From an uncultured Alistipes sp. (lineage in GTDB: Bacteria; Bacteroidota; Bacteroidia; Bacteroidales; Rikenellaceae), in the NCBI GenBank assembly GCA_947629705.1, contig CANREN010000009.1, positions 1-64,000 of the forward strand: a stretch of 64,000 nucleotides of DNA. The letters are read 5' to 3'. How positions within the stretch are numbered: the first letter of the stretch is position 1; every line of letters begins with the position of its first letter. Positions 18,213-32,657 of the stretch are shown here, one piece after another. The position numbers and the translations under genes are program-made. Under the pieces are notes generated by a model that was given only the letters and a program-made list of their open reading frames with translations, made no database searches and was not told the DNA's origin.

Positions 18213-18728
18213 ATGAAACCGCTGTTTCTAATCGGATACATGGGGTGCGGAAAGAGCACATTGGGCCGCAAATTGGCGCGTCGGTTAGCGGTCGGTTTCG
18301 CCGACACCGATGCGTTGATCGAGCAGCGCGAGGGAGCCTCCGTCGCCGAGATTTACGAGTTGGCGGGGGCGGACTACTTCCGCAGGGCCGAGCGTGCCGT
18401 GCTCGACGAACTGATTGCATCGGATCGCGCTGCGGTGGTTTCGACCGGCGGAGGATTGCCCGTGTGGAGCGACAACATGGCGTGCATGAATGCCGCCGGA
18501 ACGACCGTCTATCTGCGGCGTCCGGTCGAGCAGATCGTTCGCCGAATGAGCCCTTACGGACGGCAGAAACGGCCCCGTCTGCGCGGTCTGTCCGACGACG
18601 AAGCGGTGGAATTCATGCGGCGGGATATGGCCGACCGCGAACCCTATTATGCACAGGCCCGATGGATTGTCGACTGCGCCGGAAAGACGGATGCCGAGCT
18701 GGTCGGGTGGATCATGCGGAATTGTTGA
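18213..18728 (+). CDS. aroK: Shikimate kinase
   Basis: Phosphorylates shikimate at the 3-hydroxyl in chorismate synthesis. The 171-residue P-loop protein has GYMGCGKSTLGRKLA (Walker A, residues 6-20), DTDALIEQREGASVAEIYE (shikimate-binding Asp) and VVSTGGGLPVW near residue 82, and a LID with RPRLRG near residue 120. It starts 4 nt after the parC stop and is followed after 2 nt by murI, so it is probably translated as part of this run. Confidence 0.94.
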   Translation: MKPLFLIGYMGCGKSTLGRKLARRLAVGFADTDALIEQREGASVAEIYELAGADYFRRAERAVLDELIASDRAAVVSTGGGLPVWSDNMACMNAAGTTVYLRRPVEQIVRRMSPYGRQKRPRLRGLSDDEAVEFMRRDMADREPYYAQARWIVDCAGKTDAELVGWIMRNC

Positions 18729-18730
18729 AT

Positions 18731-19507
18731 ATGTCGAATGCTCCGATAGGTATTTATGACTCCGGCATGGGCGGGTTGACCGTCTGGCGCGAGGTGCGGC
18801 GGGCGTTGCCCGGGGAGTCGCTGCTCTTTTTGGGCGACGGGAAACATTGCCCTTACGGCTCCCGCACGCGCGAGGAGATTCGACGGCTGGCCGATGCTGC
18901 GGTCGCCCGGCTGATCGACGGGGAGGGGTGCAAAATGGTCGTCGTGGCCTGCAATACGGCGACGGCGGCCGCTATCGACTGGTTGCGGGCGAAATATGCG
19001 CCGGTGCCGCTTGTCGGCATGGAACCGGCCGTGAAACCGGCCTGTTTGGCCACCCGCAGCGGGGTGGTGGGGGTGTTGGCCACCGAACGCAGCTTGGACG
19101 GCGACCTGTTCCAGCGCACGGCGGCCCGTTACGGCAAAGGCATCGAGGTGGTTACGGCTGCCGGACGGGGGTTCGTCGAGTCGGTCGAGGCCGACGGCGA
19201 GGATACGCCCGAGGCCGAAGCGTGCGTGCGCGAGGCGGTGGCCGAAATGCTCGCCCGCGGAGCCGACCAGATCGTGCTGGGATGCACGCACTATCCCTTT
19301 TTGCTGCCGGTGCTGCAGCGGGTGCTTGCCGGCCGCGACGTCGCGATCATCGACCCGTCGCCTGCCGTCGCGCGTCGCGTCGTGCAGTTACTCGACATCG
19401 GCGGGCTGCGGGCCGAAGCGGGTCATCGGCCCGAATACCGTTTTCTGACCTTTGCCGACGAACCCTACCGCCAGCGGTTGATTGCCAAAGCCGAAGGCCT
19501 GTTTTGA
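18731..19507 (+). CDS. murI: Glutamate racemase
   Basis: Supplies D-glutamate for peptidoglycan. The 258-residue protein has IGIYDSGMGGLTVWRE at the N-terminus, GKHCPYGSRT, the two catalytic cysteines in VVACNTATAAA (near residue 75) and VLGCTHYPFLLP (near 183), in the expected spacing. It begins 2 nt after aroK; the ATG follows the stop of aroK directly, a pattern consistent with coupled translation. Confidence 0.95.
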   Translation: MSNAPIGIYDSGMGGLTVWREVRRALPGESLLFLGDGKHCPYGSRTREEIRRLADAAVARLIDGEGCKMVVVACNTATAAAIDWLRAKYAPVPLVGMEPAVKPACLATRSGVVGVLATERSLDGDLFQRTAARYGKGIEVVTAAGRGFVESVEADGEDTPEAEACVREAVAEMLARGADQIVLGCTHYPFLLPVLQRVLAGRDVAIIDPSPAVARRVVQLLDIGGLRAEAGHRPEYRFLTFADEPYRQRLIAKAEGLF

Positions 19508-19546
19508 AAAGCGGCCTTCGGGCTTTCAAAAGTCGTAAATTTTCCC

Positions 19547-19554
19547 TATCTTCG
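19547..19554 (+). promoter_or_regulatory. Possible -7 box of ftsK
   Basis: TATCTTCG differs by one base from the TAnnTTTG consensus and lies 23 nt before the ftsK ATG. The same variant occurs at 1587-1594 before mgsA. Confidence 0.4.
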
Positions 19555-19577
19555 CCCATCGAATCTTCTGTGGAAAA

Positions 19578-22535
19578 ATGGCAGCTGTAAATCATAAATC
19601 CGCTCCGTCGAACGACGCGCAGACCATCCGCCGCACCAACAGCGACAGTCTGCGCTGGACGCTCGGTATCGTATTGCTGTTCATCGGTTTGTTTGCGACG
19701 GCGGCGGTCTTTTTTTCGTACTTCTGCTGGGCTGAAGACCAGAGCGGATTGAACACGGATGCGGCCGACCGGACCGTACTCGGCATCGAACCGCAAAACT
19801 TCTGCGGCTGGACAGGGGCCCGCATGGGCCGGTTGCTGGTCGACTGCTCGTTCGGCCTGTTCGGTATACTGGTTCCGGTGATGATCATGCTGCTGGGGCT
19901 GCGTATCATCCGTCAGCGCCCGTTGCTGCTCAACCATTCGTTCCTGTCGGTCGTGCTCGTGATGATCCTCGGGTCGCTGACGCTGGGATTCCTGTTCGGC
20001 GACAAAATCCTGTTCGGCTCGTCGACCGGTATGGGCGGCGCTTTCGGCGTGGAGGCTGCCGAATTGCTGCATCTCCATATCGGCGCCGTCGGTACGATTA
20101 TTCTGTTGCTGGTCGGCTGGATACTGACCGGCGTTTTCATCAACCGCAATTTTATTAACACGGTCAATGCGGCGGGGAATGTCATGGTGGATCGAAGCGG
20201 CAAAATCGTAGACCGGATGGTGCACACCCATTCGTCGGAACGCTCCGAAACGGAGGAGGCCGATCGTCCGCAACGCCCCGCAACGGCTGCAACCTCCTCG
20301 AACGCTGCACCCCCGGCCGCTGACGGCGGTTCCGTGCCGCGGCGTCCGGCGGCCGTTTCGGAGGAACCGGCTCCGGAGCCTTTCGCAACGCCTGTTTCGG
20401 CTTCGGCTCCGGCGAGCGTTCCGGCTGCTTCGACCGCTTCGGCTGCTTTCGACCGCGAACCGACCGTAATTCGGCGTCCGGCCGAACCTGTGATCGAGGC
20501 CGAACCGGAGCGCCCGATGTTCGAGGAGCTCTCCGTGTCGGGCGAACCGCTTGTGGCTCCGACCGAGGAACCGGCGGCCGAGGCCGAGCCGGAGAGGGCC
20601 GAACTCTTCCCCGAGGTGGATTTGGCGACCGATGCGAAAGCCCGTGTGGTGCTGGGGCGCGGCGGTTTGGTCGAGCTGGAGCGCCCGATGCCGAAGCCGC
20701 GGCCGCATCGGCCGGCGGCGGAGGATGCGAATAGTCCTTTCGTCGAGGTGGCGAATCCGGAATCGGACGCACCGGTGCCGGAAATCTCTGCACCGGAAGA
20801 ACCGGTCGGGGAGCCGCCTTTTGCCGAGGCGCATTCGGCCCCGGACAGCCCGTTCACCGAGGAGCCGGTCGTTCGGCCCGGCGATGCGGCGCAAGCGTCC
20901 GAACCGGCTCGAAGGCCCGCGGTTGCCGATCCGTCCGAGCCCGAAGGGGTGGTCGTTACGGTCGAGGCGAACGAGGCCCGCATGGTCGATGAAAGCCGAA
21001 TCCCGACCGAAAGCTACGATCCGCTGAAAGATTTGATGAATTACCGCAAACCGCCCGTCAATCTGCTGGAGGACTACCATTCGGATTCGGAGGTAACGGA
21101 CGAAGAGATTTTCGAAAACAAGACCAAGATCGAGGAGACGCTCAAATACTTCGGGATTCCGATCCAACGCATCCGTGCGACGGTCGGCCCCACGGTAACG
21201 CTCTACGAGATCGTGCAGGCGCAAGGGGTCAAAATCTCGAAGATTCAGGGCTTGCAGAACGATATCGCCCAAAGCCTCAAAGCCGAATCGGGCATCCGCA
21301 TCATCGCGCCCATTCCGGGGCGCGGCACCATCGGCATCGAAGTCCCCAACCGGCACAAGCAGATCGTGTCAATGTATTCGGCCATCCGTTCGCTGCGGTT
21401 CCAGGAGTCGAAGGCGATGCTTCCGGTGGTGATCGGACGGACGATTCAGAACGAGAACTATCTCTTCGATCTGGCCAAGATGCCGCACCTGCTGGTGGCC
21501 GGTGCGACGGGTATGGGCAAGTCGGTCGGACTGAATGCCATCATCACGTCGCTGCTCTACAAGATGCACCCCGCCCAGCTGAAGTTCGTGATGATCGATC
21601 CCAAGATGGTCGAATTTTCGCTCTATGCCAAAATCGAACGCCATTTCCTGGCGAAAATGGAGTCGGAGGACGAAGCCATCGTTACCGACCCGCGCAAGGC
21701 GGTCTATACGTTGAATGCGCTGTGCACGGAGATGGACAACCGTCTGGAAATCTGCAAGAGAGCGGGCGTGCGCAACATTGCCGAGTATAACGAAAAATTC
21801 ACTTCGCGGCAGCTCAACCCGATGCACGGACATCGTTACCTGCCTTATATCGTGGTCGTCATCGACGAGTTCGCCGATCTGATCATGACGGCCAAGGAGG
21901 TCGAGATGCCCGTAACCCGTCTGGCGCAAAAGGCGCGTGCCGTGGGCATCCACTTGATCATCGCCACGCAGCGTCCGTCGGTCGATGTCATCACGGGCAA
22001 GATCAAGGCCAACTTCCCGGCCCGCATCGCTTTCCGCGTCATGCAGATGATCGACTCCCGAACGATTCTCGACCGTCCGGGCGCCGACCAGTTGATCGGC
22101 CGCGGCGACATGCTGATCTCCAAGGACGGCGAGTTGACCCGTATCCAGTGCGCATTGGTCGACACGCCCGAGGTGGAACGGATCGTCGATTATATCTCCA
22201 AACAGCAGGCCTATGCCTCGGCGTATGCCTTGCCCGATTACACGCCCGATTCCGGCGAGGGCGGTGCCGGCATGGGCAGCAGCGAGGATTCGGCTCCGCA
22301 GAAATTCGATACCCTGTTTGCCGAAATCGCCCGCGATGCGGTCTCGTCGCAGTTAATCTCCACCTCGATGATCCAGCGAAATTACGAGGTAGGCTTCAAC
22401 CGTGCCGGACGGATCATGATGCAGTTGGAGCGGGCCGGTATCGTCGGAAAGCAGCAGGGGGCCAAGCCGCGCGAGATACTTTTTCACGATTCGCCGTCGT
22501 TGGAGGCGAAATTGCAGGAGCTGGGACTTTCTTAA
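19578..22535 (+). CDS. ftsK: DNA translocase FtsK/SpoIIIE family
   Basis: A septal DNA pump that clears chromosome termini at division. The 985-residue protein has four membrane helices in the first about 200 residues, then a long Pro/Ala/Glu-rich linker (about 210-460), then the motor: alpha domain from about 485 (NLLEDYHSDSE), Walker A GATGMGKSVGLNAI near 643, Walker B YIVVVIDEFADL near 757, RPSVDVITGKIKANFPARI, and a gamma winged helix at the end (about 910-985) that would read polar sequence motifs. The linker is longer and more proline-rich than in many homologues. Confidence 0.95.
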   Translation: MAAVNHKSAPSNDAQTIRRTNSDSLRWTLGIVLLFIGLFATAAVFFSYFCWAEDQSGLNTDAADRTVLGIEPQNFCGWTGARMGRLLVDCSFGLFGILVPVMIMLLGLRIIRQRPLLLNHSFLSVVLVMILGSLTLGFLFGDKILFGSSTGMGGAFGVEAAELLHLHIGAVGTIILLLVGWILTGVFINRNFINTVNAAGNVMVDRSGKIVDRMVHTHSSERSETEEADRPQRPATAATSSNAAPPAADGGSVPRRPAAVSEEPAPEPFATPVSASAPASVPAASTASAAFDREPTVIRRPAEPVIEAEPERPMFEELSVSGEPLVAPTEEPAAEAEPERAELFPEVDLATDAKARVVLGRGGLVELERPMPKPRPHRPAAEDANSPFVEVANPESDAPVPEISAPEEPVGEPPFAEAHSAPDSPFTEEPVVRPGDAAQASEPARRPAVADPSEPEGVVVTVEANEARMVDESRIPTESYDPLKDLMNYRKPPVNLLEDYHSDSEVTDEEIFENKTKIEETLKYFGIPIQRIRATVGPTVTLYEIVQAQGVKISKIQGLQNDIAQSLKAESGIRIIAPIPGRGTIGIEVPNRHKQIVSMYSAIRSLRFQESKAMLPVVIGRTIQNENYLFDLAKMPHLLVAGATGMGKSVGLNAIITSLLYKMHPAQLKFVMIDPKMVEFSLYAKIERHFLAKMESEDEAIVTDPRKAVYTLNALCTEMDNRLEICKRAGVRNIAEYNEKFTSRQLNPMHGHRYLPYIVVVIDEFADLIMTAKEVEMPVTRLAQKARAVGIHLIIATQRPSVDVITGKIKANFPARIAFRVMQMIDSRTILDRPGADQLIGRGDMLISKDGELTRIQCALVDTPEVERIVDYISKQQAYASAYALPDYTPDSGEGGAGMGSSEDSAPQKFDTLFAEIARDAVSSQLISTSMIQRNYEVGFNRAGRIMMQLERAGIVGKQQGAKPREILFHDSPSLEAKLQELGLS

Positions 22536-22541
22536 AGTAGC

Positions 22542-23138
22542 ATGATACGCCTTTTTTTATTGGTCTGTTGCCTGCTGGCGGCGCCTGTCAGCGGGGCCGA
22601 CGGCGGTGCTTCGTGGTTGGAGCGGCTGCGGACGGCGGTCGGGTCGTTCGGGGAGTACGAGGTGCGCTTCGAGCTCACGACGGCGGACGACTATGCTGCG
22701 GCGGGGTCTTGTCGCGTGGCCGGCGACCGTTATCTGATCTCGATGCCGCAGGGGCGCGTCTATTGCGACGGACGGGCCCGTTACGAAGTCAACGACGCTT
22801 CGCGCGAGGTGGTGATCGATGCGGTCGATACGTCGTCGCGCAATCTGCTGGACAATCCCGTTCGGGCGTTCGATTTCGTCGGTGAACAGTACGATGTGCG
22901 GACGGTCGCCGAGCAGGCCGATCGAATCACGCTCCGGCTGACGCCGCGCGACGAAGGGGCCCTTACGACGATCGAACTGACGTTGGACAAACGTTCGTCA
23001 TTGCCCGTTTCGGTCGTTTACGGCGCCGAAGATTTGCAGATTCGGGTGAAGATCGTTTCGTTCGCGAGGTCGGCGACGGCTTTTCCGTCCTTCCGCCGGG
23101 CGGATTTCGCCGGATACGAATTCATAGACTTCCGGTAA
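22542..23138 (+). CDS. LolA-like outer-membrane lipoprotein carrier protein
   Basis: A 198-residue exported protein (signal peptide about 1-19) of the LolA/LolB fold: an eleven-strand half-barrel expected from alternating hydrophobic segments, with YEVRFELTTADDYAAAGSC and the strand pair VYCDGRARYEVNDASREVVID matching the LolA-like family of Bacteroidetes. It would carry lipoproteins across the periplasm. It follows ftsK after 6 nt, an arrangement I know from other Bacteroidetes, which supports the call; similarity to enterobacterial LolA is low. Confidence 0.75.
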   Translation: MIRLFLLVCCLLAAPVSGADGGASWLERLRTAVGSFGEYEVRFELTTADDYAAAGSCRVAGDRYLISMPQGRVYCDGRARYEVNDASREVVIDAVDTSSRNLLDNPVRAFDFVGEQYDVRTVAEQADRITLRLTPRDEGALTTIELTLDKRSSLPVSVVYGAEDLQIRVKIVSFARSATAFPSFRRADFAGYEFIDFR

Positions 23139-23326
23139 GGCGGAGGGCAGCCGATTCTTGCGGATTCCGACCGGAATCCCGAAAAATCACCCGACCGGCA
23201 GGCGGGCCATTTTTTTTGTGCCGCGAAATCGCCCGAAAAGGGCCAAAAACGGTATGCACCCTGAAAAATATCGCGCGCGCGAAGCGATTTTTCCCCGCCG
23301 AGGTTGCTCGAATCGGAAATAAATCG

Positions 23327-23334
23327 TATTTTTG
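23327..23334 (+). promoter_or_regulatory. -7 box of gyrA
   Basis: TATTTTTG fits TAnnTTTG, 33 nt before the gyrA ATG. Between the preceding stop and this box are an inverted repeat (GGATTCC 23162-23168 with GGAATCC 23173-23179) and an 8-nt T-run (23210-23217), probably a terminator. Confidence 0.55.
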
Positions 23335-23367
23335 TTCGTTAAACAGATGTAAACCCAAAGTTAGAAA

Positions 23368-25950
<2,583 letters not shown>

Positions 25951-26062
25951 TCCGACGAGCGGTAACGTGGTTTTGAATACGTCGATGAGAACGGCAACCA
26001 ATGAATAATAGGTTTGATTAGAACCGGAACAAAATTAATAAAACCTTAATACTTATTTGATT

Positions 26063-27406
26063 ATGAAAAAGATGATGATGTCGGCCTTTGCGGTGCTGCT
26101 GTTGGCAGTCCCGACACTTCAGGCCCAGAAAGTCAACAAGAGCGCGTTGCTCTCGAAGATCGAGAAGAGCGACGCCGAAGTTGCCGACGCAAAGAAATCG
26201 GCCAAGGCTGCTACGTGGTTGAACCGCGGTAAGGCGTATTACGAGGCGGCGGTCGAACCGACCAAGAGCCTGTTCGGCAATATGGAGTCGCCTATGGTAA
26301 CGCTGGCGGTCGGCGAGCCCGAGTCGAAAGGTACGGAGACGATCGGTAATGCGACCTATGAAACGTGGGTTTATCCCTATTTTACGGCCTATTTCCAGGA
26401 CGGCAAGCTGATCGCATGGAAGGAGACCGACAAGGTGATCGACAACGGCATCGCCAAGGCGTTCGAGGCCTACGGCAAGGCTTATGAACTCGATCCCAAG
26501 ACCGCCCCGAAAGTAAAGGCCGGTTTGGACCAGTTGATCAATCATTGCAAGCAGCTCGGCGACGTGAGCTATACGGTTCACGATTTCACGAAGGCCGGCT
26601 ATGCTTTTGCGCAGGCTTATGACATGGGGGCGCATCCGGCCTGCAACACTCCGGAACCCATGCTGCTCTACAATGCCGGCGTTTCGATGACGATCGACGG
26701 CTCGGAGCATCCCGAATCGTTCAAGGCGGGCGAAGAGTATCTGACCCGTGCGCTCGATGCCGGTTACAACGATTCCGAAGGCCGTATCTATTACTATCTG
26801 TTCCACTGCTATTACGGTCAGCGGGCGGAGAATCCCGACATGGTGATGAAGGCCAAGGATGCGTTGCTGAAGGGTGTCGAGAAGTATCCGAAGAACGATC
26901 TGATTCTTCAAGGTTTGATGCAGCTTTACACGAGCGAGGAGAACGTGGGCGACCCCGCCGAGTTGGTTACGCTGGTCGACAATGCGATTGCCGCCGATCC
27001 GACGAATATCGACTTGTGGTTCGGTCGCGGCCGAATCTTCTACGCATTGAAGAACTTCGACGAGAGCATCGCTTCGTTCCGCAAGGTTACCGAATTGCAG
27101 CCCGACCTGTTTGAAGGCTATTATTATTTAGGTCTGTTCTACATTTTCAAGGGCGACGATGCCAACCAGCAGTTCAACGAACAGCAATTCAACAATCAGG
27201 CTGCTTACGATGCCGGTCTGAAAGAGGTGAACGCTATCTATATGGAGGCCGTTCCCCTTCTGGAGCGGGCATTGGAGTTGAAACCGAATGATTTCGATAC
27301 GGTAAACAGTTTGAAACAACTTTGCTTCCGTCTGCGCGACGAGGAGGGTATCATGGCGAAATACGAGAAGTACAACGCTTTGTACAACCAGTTGAAAGGC
27401 GAATAG
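26063..27406 (+). CDS. Exported tetratricopeptide repeat protein
   Basis: A 447-residue periplasmic protein with a signal peptide (MKKMMMSAFAVLLLAVPTLQA). Helical repeats of TPR type are visible, for example AKAFEAYGKAYELDPKTAPK near residue 133, LWFGRGRIFYALKNFDESIASFRKVTELQPD near 317 and AVPLLERALELKPNDFDT near 397, with a less repetitive middle section. TPRs mediate protein contacts; partner unknown. ATG 26063 was preferred over a TTG at 26057. A strong hairpin follows it. Confidence 0.85.
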   Translation: MKKMMMSAFAVLLLAVPTLQAQKVNKSALLSKIEKSDAEVADAKKSAKAATWLNRGKAYYEAAVEPTKSLFGNMESPMVTLAVGEPESKGTETIGNATYETWVYPYFTAYFQDGKLIAWKETDKVIDNGIAKAFEAYGKAYELDPKTAPKVKAGLDQLINHCKQLGDVSYTVHDFTKAGYAFAQAYDMGAHPACNTPEPMLLYNAGVSMTIDGSEHPESFKAGEEYLTRALDAGYNDSEGRIYYYLFHCYYGQRAENPDMVMKAKDALLKGVEKYPKNDLILQGLMQLYTSEENVGDPAELVTLVDNAIAADPTNIDLWFGRGRIFYALKNFDESIASFRKVTELQPDLFEGYYYLGLFYIFKGDDANQQFNEQQFNNQAAYDAGLKEVNAIYMEAVPLLERALELKPNDFDTVNSLKQLCFRLRDEEGIMAKYEKYNALYNQLKGE

Positions 27407-27425
27407 CCGGTCGGCCATTCGATGA

Positions 27426-27476
27426 CGCAACGCGCGTGGAGCTGCTTCGGCAGCTTCACGCGCGTTGCGTTTTGTT
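27426..27476 (+). terminator. Intrinsic terminator after the TPR gene
   Basis: A 20-bp stem with one mismatch, CGCAACGCGCGTG...(27426-27445) against CACGCGCGTTGCG at its end (27450-27469), tetraloop TTCG, followed by TTTTGTTT. Confidence 0.85.
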
Positions 27477-27611
27477 TGCGGCTCCTTTCGATCTACGCTC
27501 CTCGCAATTTGCAACTCTTCTCGATTTGCAGCTCCTTTGCGGCTCCGCACGATTTCGGCCGAAGCACGCGGGATTTTCGGGGAAAAACGGCGCGTCAGGC
27601 TTCGTCCGCTC

Positions 27612-29651
27612 TTAACGGCCGTTCTCTTTTTTGAGTTTTTGCAACTCGTACATGCGATCCCGATAGCGTGCTGCGGCAAGAAAATCCAATGCTTTGGCGG
27701 CCCGTTCCATATCTTCGCGCGCCCGTGCGATCAGATCGTCCAAATTTTCGCTGGCGATATAGGTCTGTGTGATGTCCGCCGCTGTCAGCATCCGTTCCTC
27801 CGCTATCGGATAGAGCACGGAGTTCGGTTCCGTCGTGGTGCGGTTTGCCAATAGTGTGCTCTGGCCCGTGCCGCTCTTTTGCGCTCGGCGGGGCAGCATG
27901 GCGTGTTCCATGTTGTACCGTACCTGCTTCTCGCGACGGCGGTTGCTTTGTTCGATGGCGTAGCGCATCGATTCGGTGCAGCTGTCGGCATAGAGAATGA
28001 CGTTGCCTTGCGAGTGGCGGGCGGCTCGTCCGGCGATCTGCGTGATGGAGCGCACGTTGCGCAGAAATCCCTCCTTGTCGGCATCCAAAATGGCGACCAA
28101 GGCGACTTCGGGCAGGTCGAGCCCTTCGCGCAGCAGATTCACGCCGACCAATACGTCGAATAACCCCGCCCGCAGGTCTTCCAAAATCTGAATGCGTTCC
28201 AGCGTGTCCACATCGGAGTGGATGTAGCGGTTGCGCACGCCGACCCGATCGAAATATTTCGACAACTCCTCGGCCATGCGTTTGGTGATGGTCGTAACCA
28301 GGATTTTGTCGTCGTTTTTCACCCGTTTGTCGATCTCCTCGATCAGGTCGTCGATCTGGTTGAGCGTAACGCGCACCTCCAACGGCGGATCGACCAGCCC
28401 CGTCGGGCGGATCAACTGTTCGACGACGATGCCTTCGCTTTTCGTCAGCTCCCAATCGGCCGGCGTGGCGCTCACGTAGATGGACGGGCCTTGCAGCTGC
28501 TCGAACTCCGCAAAGGTCAGCGGACGGTTATCCTTCGCTGCCGGCAGCCGGAATCCGTATTCGACCAGATTTTCTTTGCGGGCGCGGTCTCCGCCGTACA
28601 TGGCGTGAACCTGGGGCAGGGTAACGTGGCTTTCGTCCACGACCAACAGATAGTCTTTCGGAAAGTAGTCGATCAGGCAGAACGGGCGGGTTCCGGCGGC
28701 ACGTCCGTCGAAATAACGCGAATAGTTCTCGATGCCGGGGCAATAGCCTAACTCCTTGATCATCTCGAGGTCGTACTCCACGCGCTGTTTGATGCGCTGC
28801 GCCTCCGTCATGCGCCCTTCGCGTTCGAAAAATTCGATCTGTTTGCCGAGATCGAGGTAGATTTGCTGTACGGCGCTGTCGATTCGGGCCTTGGTCGTTA
28901 CGAAGAGGCTCGTCGGATAGAGCGTCAGTTCGTCTAACGAGTGGATGCGCTGCCCCGTGGCCGGATCGACGGTCTGGATCGCTTCGATCTCGTTGTCGAA
29001 GAACATCACGCGGAAACATTGGCTGCCGAACTCGCCGAATGCGGCCATGATATCGACCGTATCGCCGTTGATGCGGAAGGTAGCCGGTTCCAATTCCCGC
29101 TCCGTGCGCGTATAGAGCGCCTCGACGAGCTGATAGAGAAAATGTTTGTAGCTGACGATCTGCCCGACCTTGATGCGGATGGCCGTAGCATGGAAATCCG
29201 CCGGATTGCCGGCGCCGTAGAGACACGACACGCTCGATACGACGATCACGTCGCGACGCCCCGAAAGCAGGGTCGCCACGGCGCTCAACCGCATCTTTTC
29301 GATGTCGGCATTGATCGACAGGTCTTTTTCGATGTAGGTGTCGCTGCTCGGCAGATAGGCCTCCGGCTGGTAATAGTCGTAGTAGGAGACGAAGTATTCG
29401 ACGGCGTTTTCCGGAAAAAAGTTCTTGAACTCGCCGTAGAGCTGGGCCGCAAGCGTTTTGTTATGGCTCAAAACGAGGACCGGACGATTCAGCTGCGCGA
29501 TGACGTTGGCCACCGTGAAGGTCTTGCCGGAGCCGGTTACCCCCAGCAGCGTGTTGTGTTTCGACCCGTGGCGGATGGCCCCGACCAACTGTTCGATGGC
29601 TTCCGGCTGATCGCCCATGGGGGCATAATCCGATACGAGTTTGAAATCCAT
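27612..29651 (-). CDS. uvrB: Excinuclease ABC subunit B
   Basis: The damage-verifying helicase-like subunit of nucleotide excision repair. The 679-residue protein shows Walker A GVTGSGKTFTVANV near residue 38, the beta-hairpin region YYDYYQPEAYLPSSDTYIEKD near 90, DESHVTLPQVHAMYGGD (DEAD-type Walker B) near 335, DADKEGFLRNVRSITQ near 532, and a C-terminal UVR motif that contacts UvrC (AREDMERAAKALDFLAAARYRD). ATG 29651 fits family starts better than the ATG at 29684. Confidence 0.97.
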   Translation of the reverse strand: MDFKLVSDYAPMGDQPEAIEQLVGAIRHGSKHNTLLGVTGSGKTFTVANVIAQLNRPVLVLSHNKTLAAQLYGEFKNFFPENAVEYFVSYYDYYQPEAYLPSSDTYIEKDLSINADIEKMRLSAVATLLSGRRDVIVVSSVSCLYGAGNPADFHATAIRIKVGQIVSYKHFLYQLVEALYTRTERELEPATFRINGDTVDIMAAFGEFGSQCFRVMFFDNEIEAIQTVDPATGQRIHSLDELTLYPTSLFVTTKARIDSAVQQIYLDLGKQIEFFEREGRMTEAQRIKQRVEYDLEMIKELGYCPGIENYSRYFDGRAAGTRPFCLIDYFPKDYLLVVDESHVTLPQVHAMYGGDRARKENLVEYGFRLPAAKDNRPLTFAEFEQLQGPSIYVSATPADWELTKSEGIVVEQLIRPTGLVDPPLEVRVTLNQIDDLIEEIDKRVKNDDKILVTTITKRMAEELSKYFDRVGVRNRYIHSDVDTLERIQILEDLRAGLFDVLVGVNLLREGLDLPEVALVAILDADKEGFLRNVRSITQIAGRAARHSQGNVILYADSCTESMRYAIEQSNRRREKQVRYNMEHAMLPRRAQKSGTGQSTLLANRTTTEPNSVLYPIAEERMLTAADITQTYIASENLDDLIARAREDMERAAKALDFLAAARYRDRMYELQKLKKENGR

Positions 29652-29732
29652 GCGACAATGAGGTAATGAAAGCCTGTCCCGCAATTTTCGCGCAACGCTG
29701 CGCGTTGCCGGTTCTTTCCGACGGGGCCGTTG

Positions 29733-30356
29733 TCAGTCTTTTTGTTCGATGAGCGACCGGATGTTCTGGATCAGCATCTCGACCGCCACGGAGTTGAATC
29801 CGCCTTCGGGAATGATGACGTCCGCATATTTCTTCGACGGTTCGACGAACTCCTCGTGCATCGGTTTCACGGTCGAGGTGTACTGCGCAATCACCGATCG
29901 CATCGTTCGGCCGCGGTCGCAAACGTCGCGCAGAATGCGCCGAGCCAATCGGATGTCGGCATCCGTATCGACATAGACCTTGATGTCCATCATGTCGCGC
30001 AGCTCCTTGTTTTCGAAGATCAGGATACCGTCGACGATGATCACCTTCGAGGGCTTGACGCAGACCGTCTCCTTCATGCGGGCATGTTCGACGAACGAAT
30101 AGACCGGATGTTCGATCGGCACGTTCTCTTTCAGCGCCTTGATATGCTCCACCATCATCTGCGTGTCGAAGGCCTGCGGATGATCGTAATTCAACTTCGT
30201 GCGCTCTTCGTAGGTCAGCTCGGGATGGGCCTTGTAGTAATAGTCGTGGCAGAGCGTCGCGACATCTTCCTCCTTGAATGCCTCTTGCAGACGTTTGACC
30301 AGCGTCGATTTGCCGGAACCCGTACCTCCGGCTACTCCGATTACGGTTACTTTCAT
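29733..30356 (-). CDS. udk: Uridine kinase
   Basis: Phosphorylates uridine or cytidine in pyrimidine salvage. The 207-residue P-loop kinase has VIGVAGGTGSGKSTLVKRL at the N-terminus, YYKAHPELTYEERTKLNYDHPQAFD near residue 41 (base-binding region) and VIIVDGILIFENKELRDMMD near 101 with R.IRRDI-type sequence DADIRLARRILRD. It is upstream of uvrB with an 81-nt gap. The start at MKVTVIG (30356) was preferred to an ATG six codons earlier. Confidence 0.94.
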   Translation of the reverse strand: MKVTVIGVAGGTGSGKSTLVKRLQEAFKEEDVATLCHDYYYKAHPELTYEERTKLNYDHPQAFDTQMMVEHIKALKENVPIEHPVYSFVEHARMKETVCVKPSKVIIVDGILIFENKELRDMMDIKVYVDTDADIRLARRILRDVCDRGRTMRSVIAQYTSTVKPMHEEFVEPSKKYADVIIPEGGFNSVAVEMLIQNIRSLIEQKD

Positions 30357-30548
30357 CTTTCTATTCGCGATCATATACCTCCATGTACCCGCGTTTCGGC
30401 CCGAATTTTCAAATCCGACCGCCGTCTCTCACGCTTTTTGGCCGTGAATCCAATTTCGACCCCCCCCCGCCGCCTCGGCGGGAACTTCGGTCAGGCAACT
30501 GAAACCCATCAACCCTTGCAGCCGTTGTATGTATAATTCCCTTTTGTG

Positions 30549-32510
<1,962 letters not shown>

Positions 32511-32525
32511 TCATTAAATAACGTA

Positions 32526-32533
32526 CAAAAATA
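32526..32533 (-). promoter_or_regulatory. -7 box of gyrB
   Basis: TATTTTTG on the minus strand, 22 nt upstream of the gyrB ATG, the same box sequence as the gyrA promoter. Confidence 0.6.
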
Positions 32534-32657
32534 GGCATTTTTTCCGGATCATGCAATACGGATTCGTCGTTTCGCTCCTTTTTTTCGGATTTTCGGGCGG
32601 AATGGACCGGCCGAGACCCGATTCGGAACGAACCGTCCCCCGGGCGTGCGGAAAGGG

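Noticed and set aside
27477..27611. Pyrimidine-rich stretch with GCTCCT/TTTGC-like repetition after the TPR terminator
   Set aside because: The units are irregular and I see no gene, hairpin or promoter that can be supported.
30375..30548. Third copy of the dispersed repeat between udk and gyrB
   Set aside because: Only the GACCCCC...CTTCGGTC core is shared; the flanks and the peptide-coding end are absent, so it is not listed as a copy.
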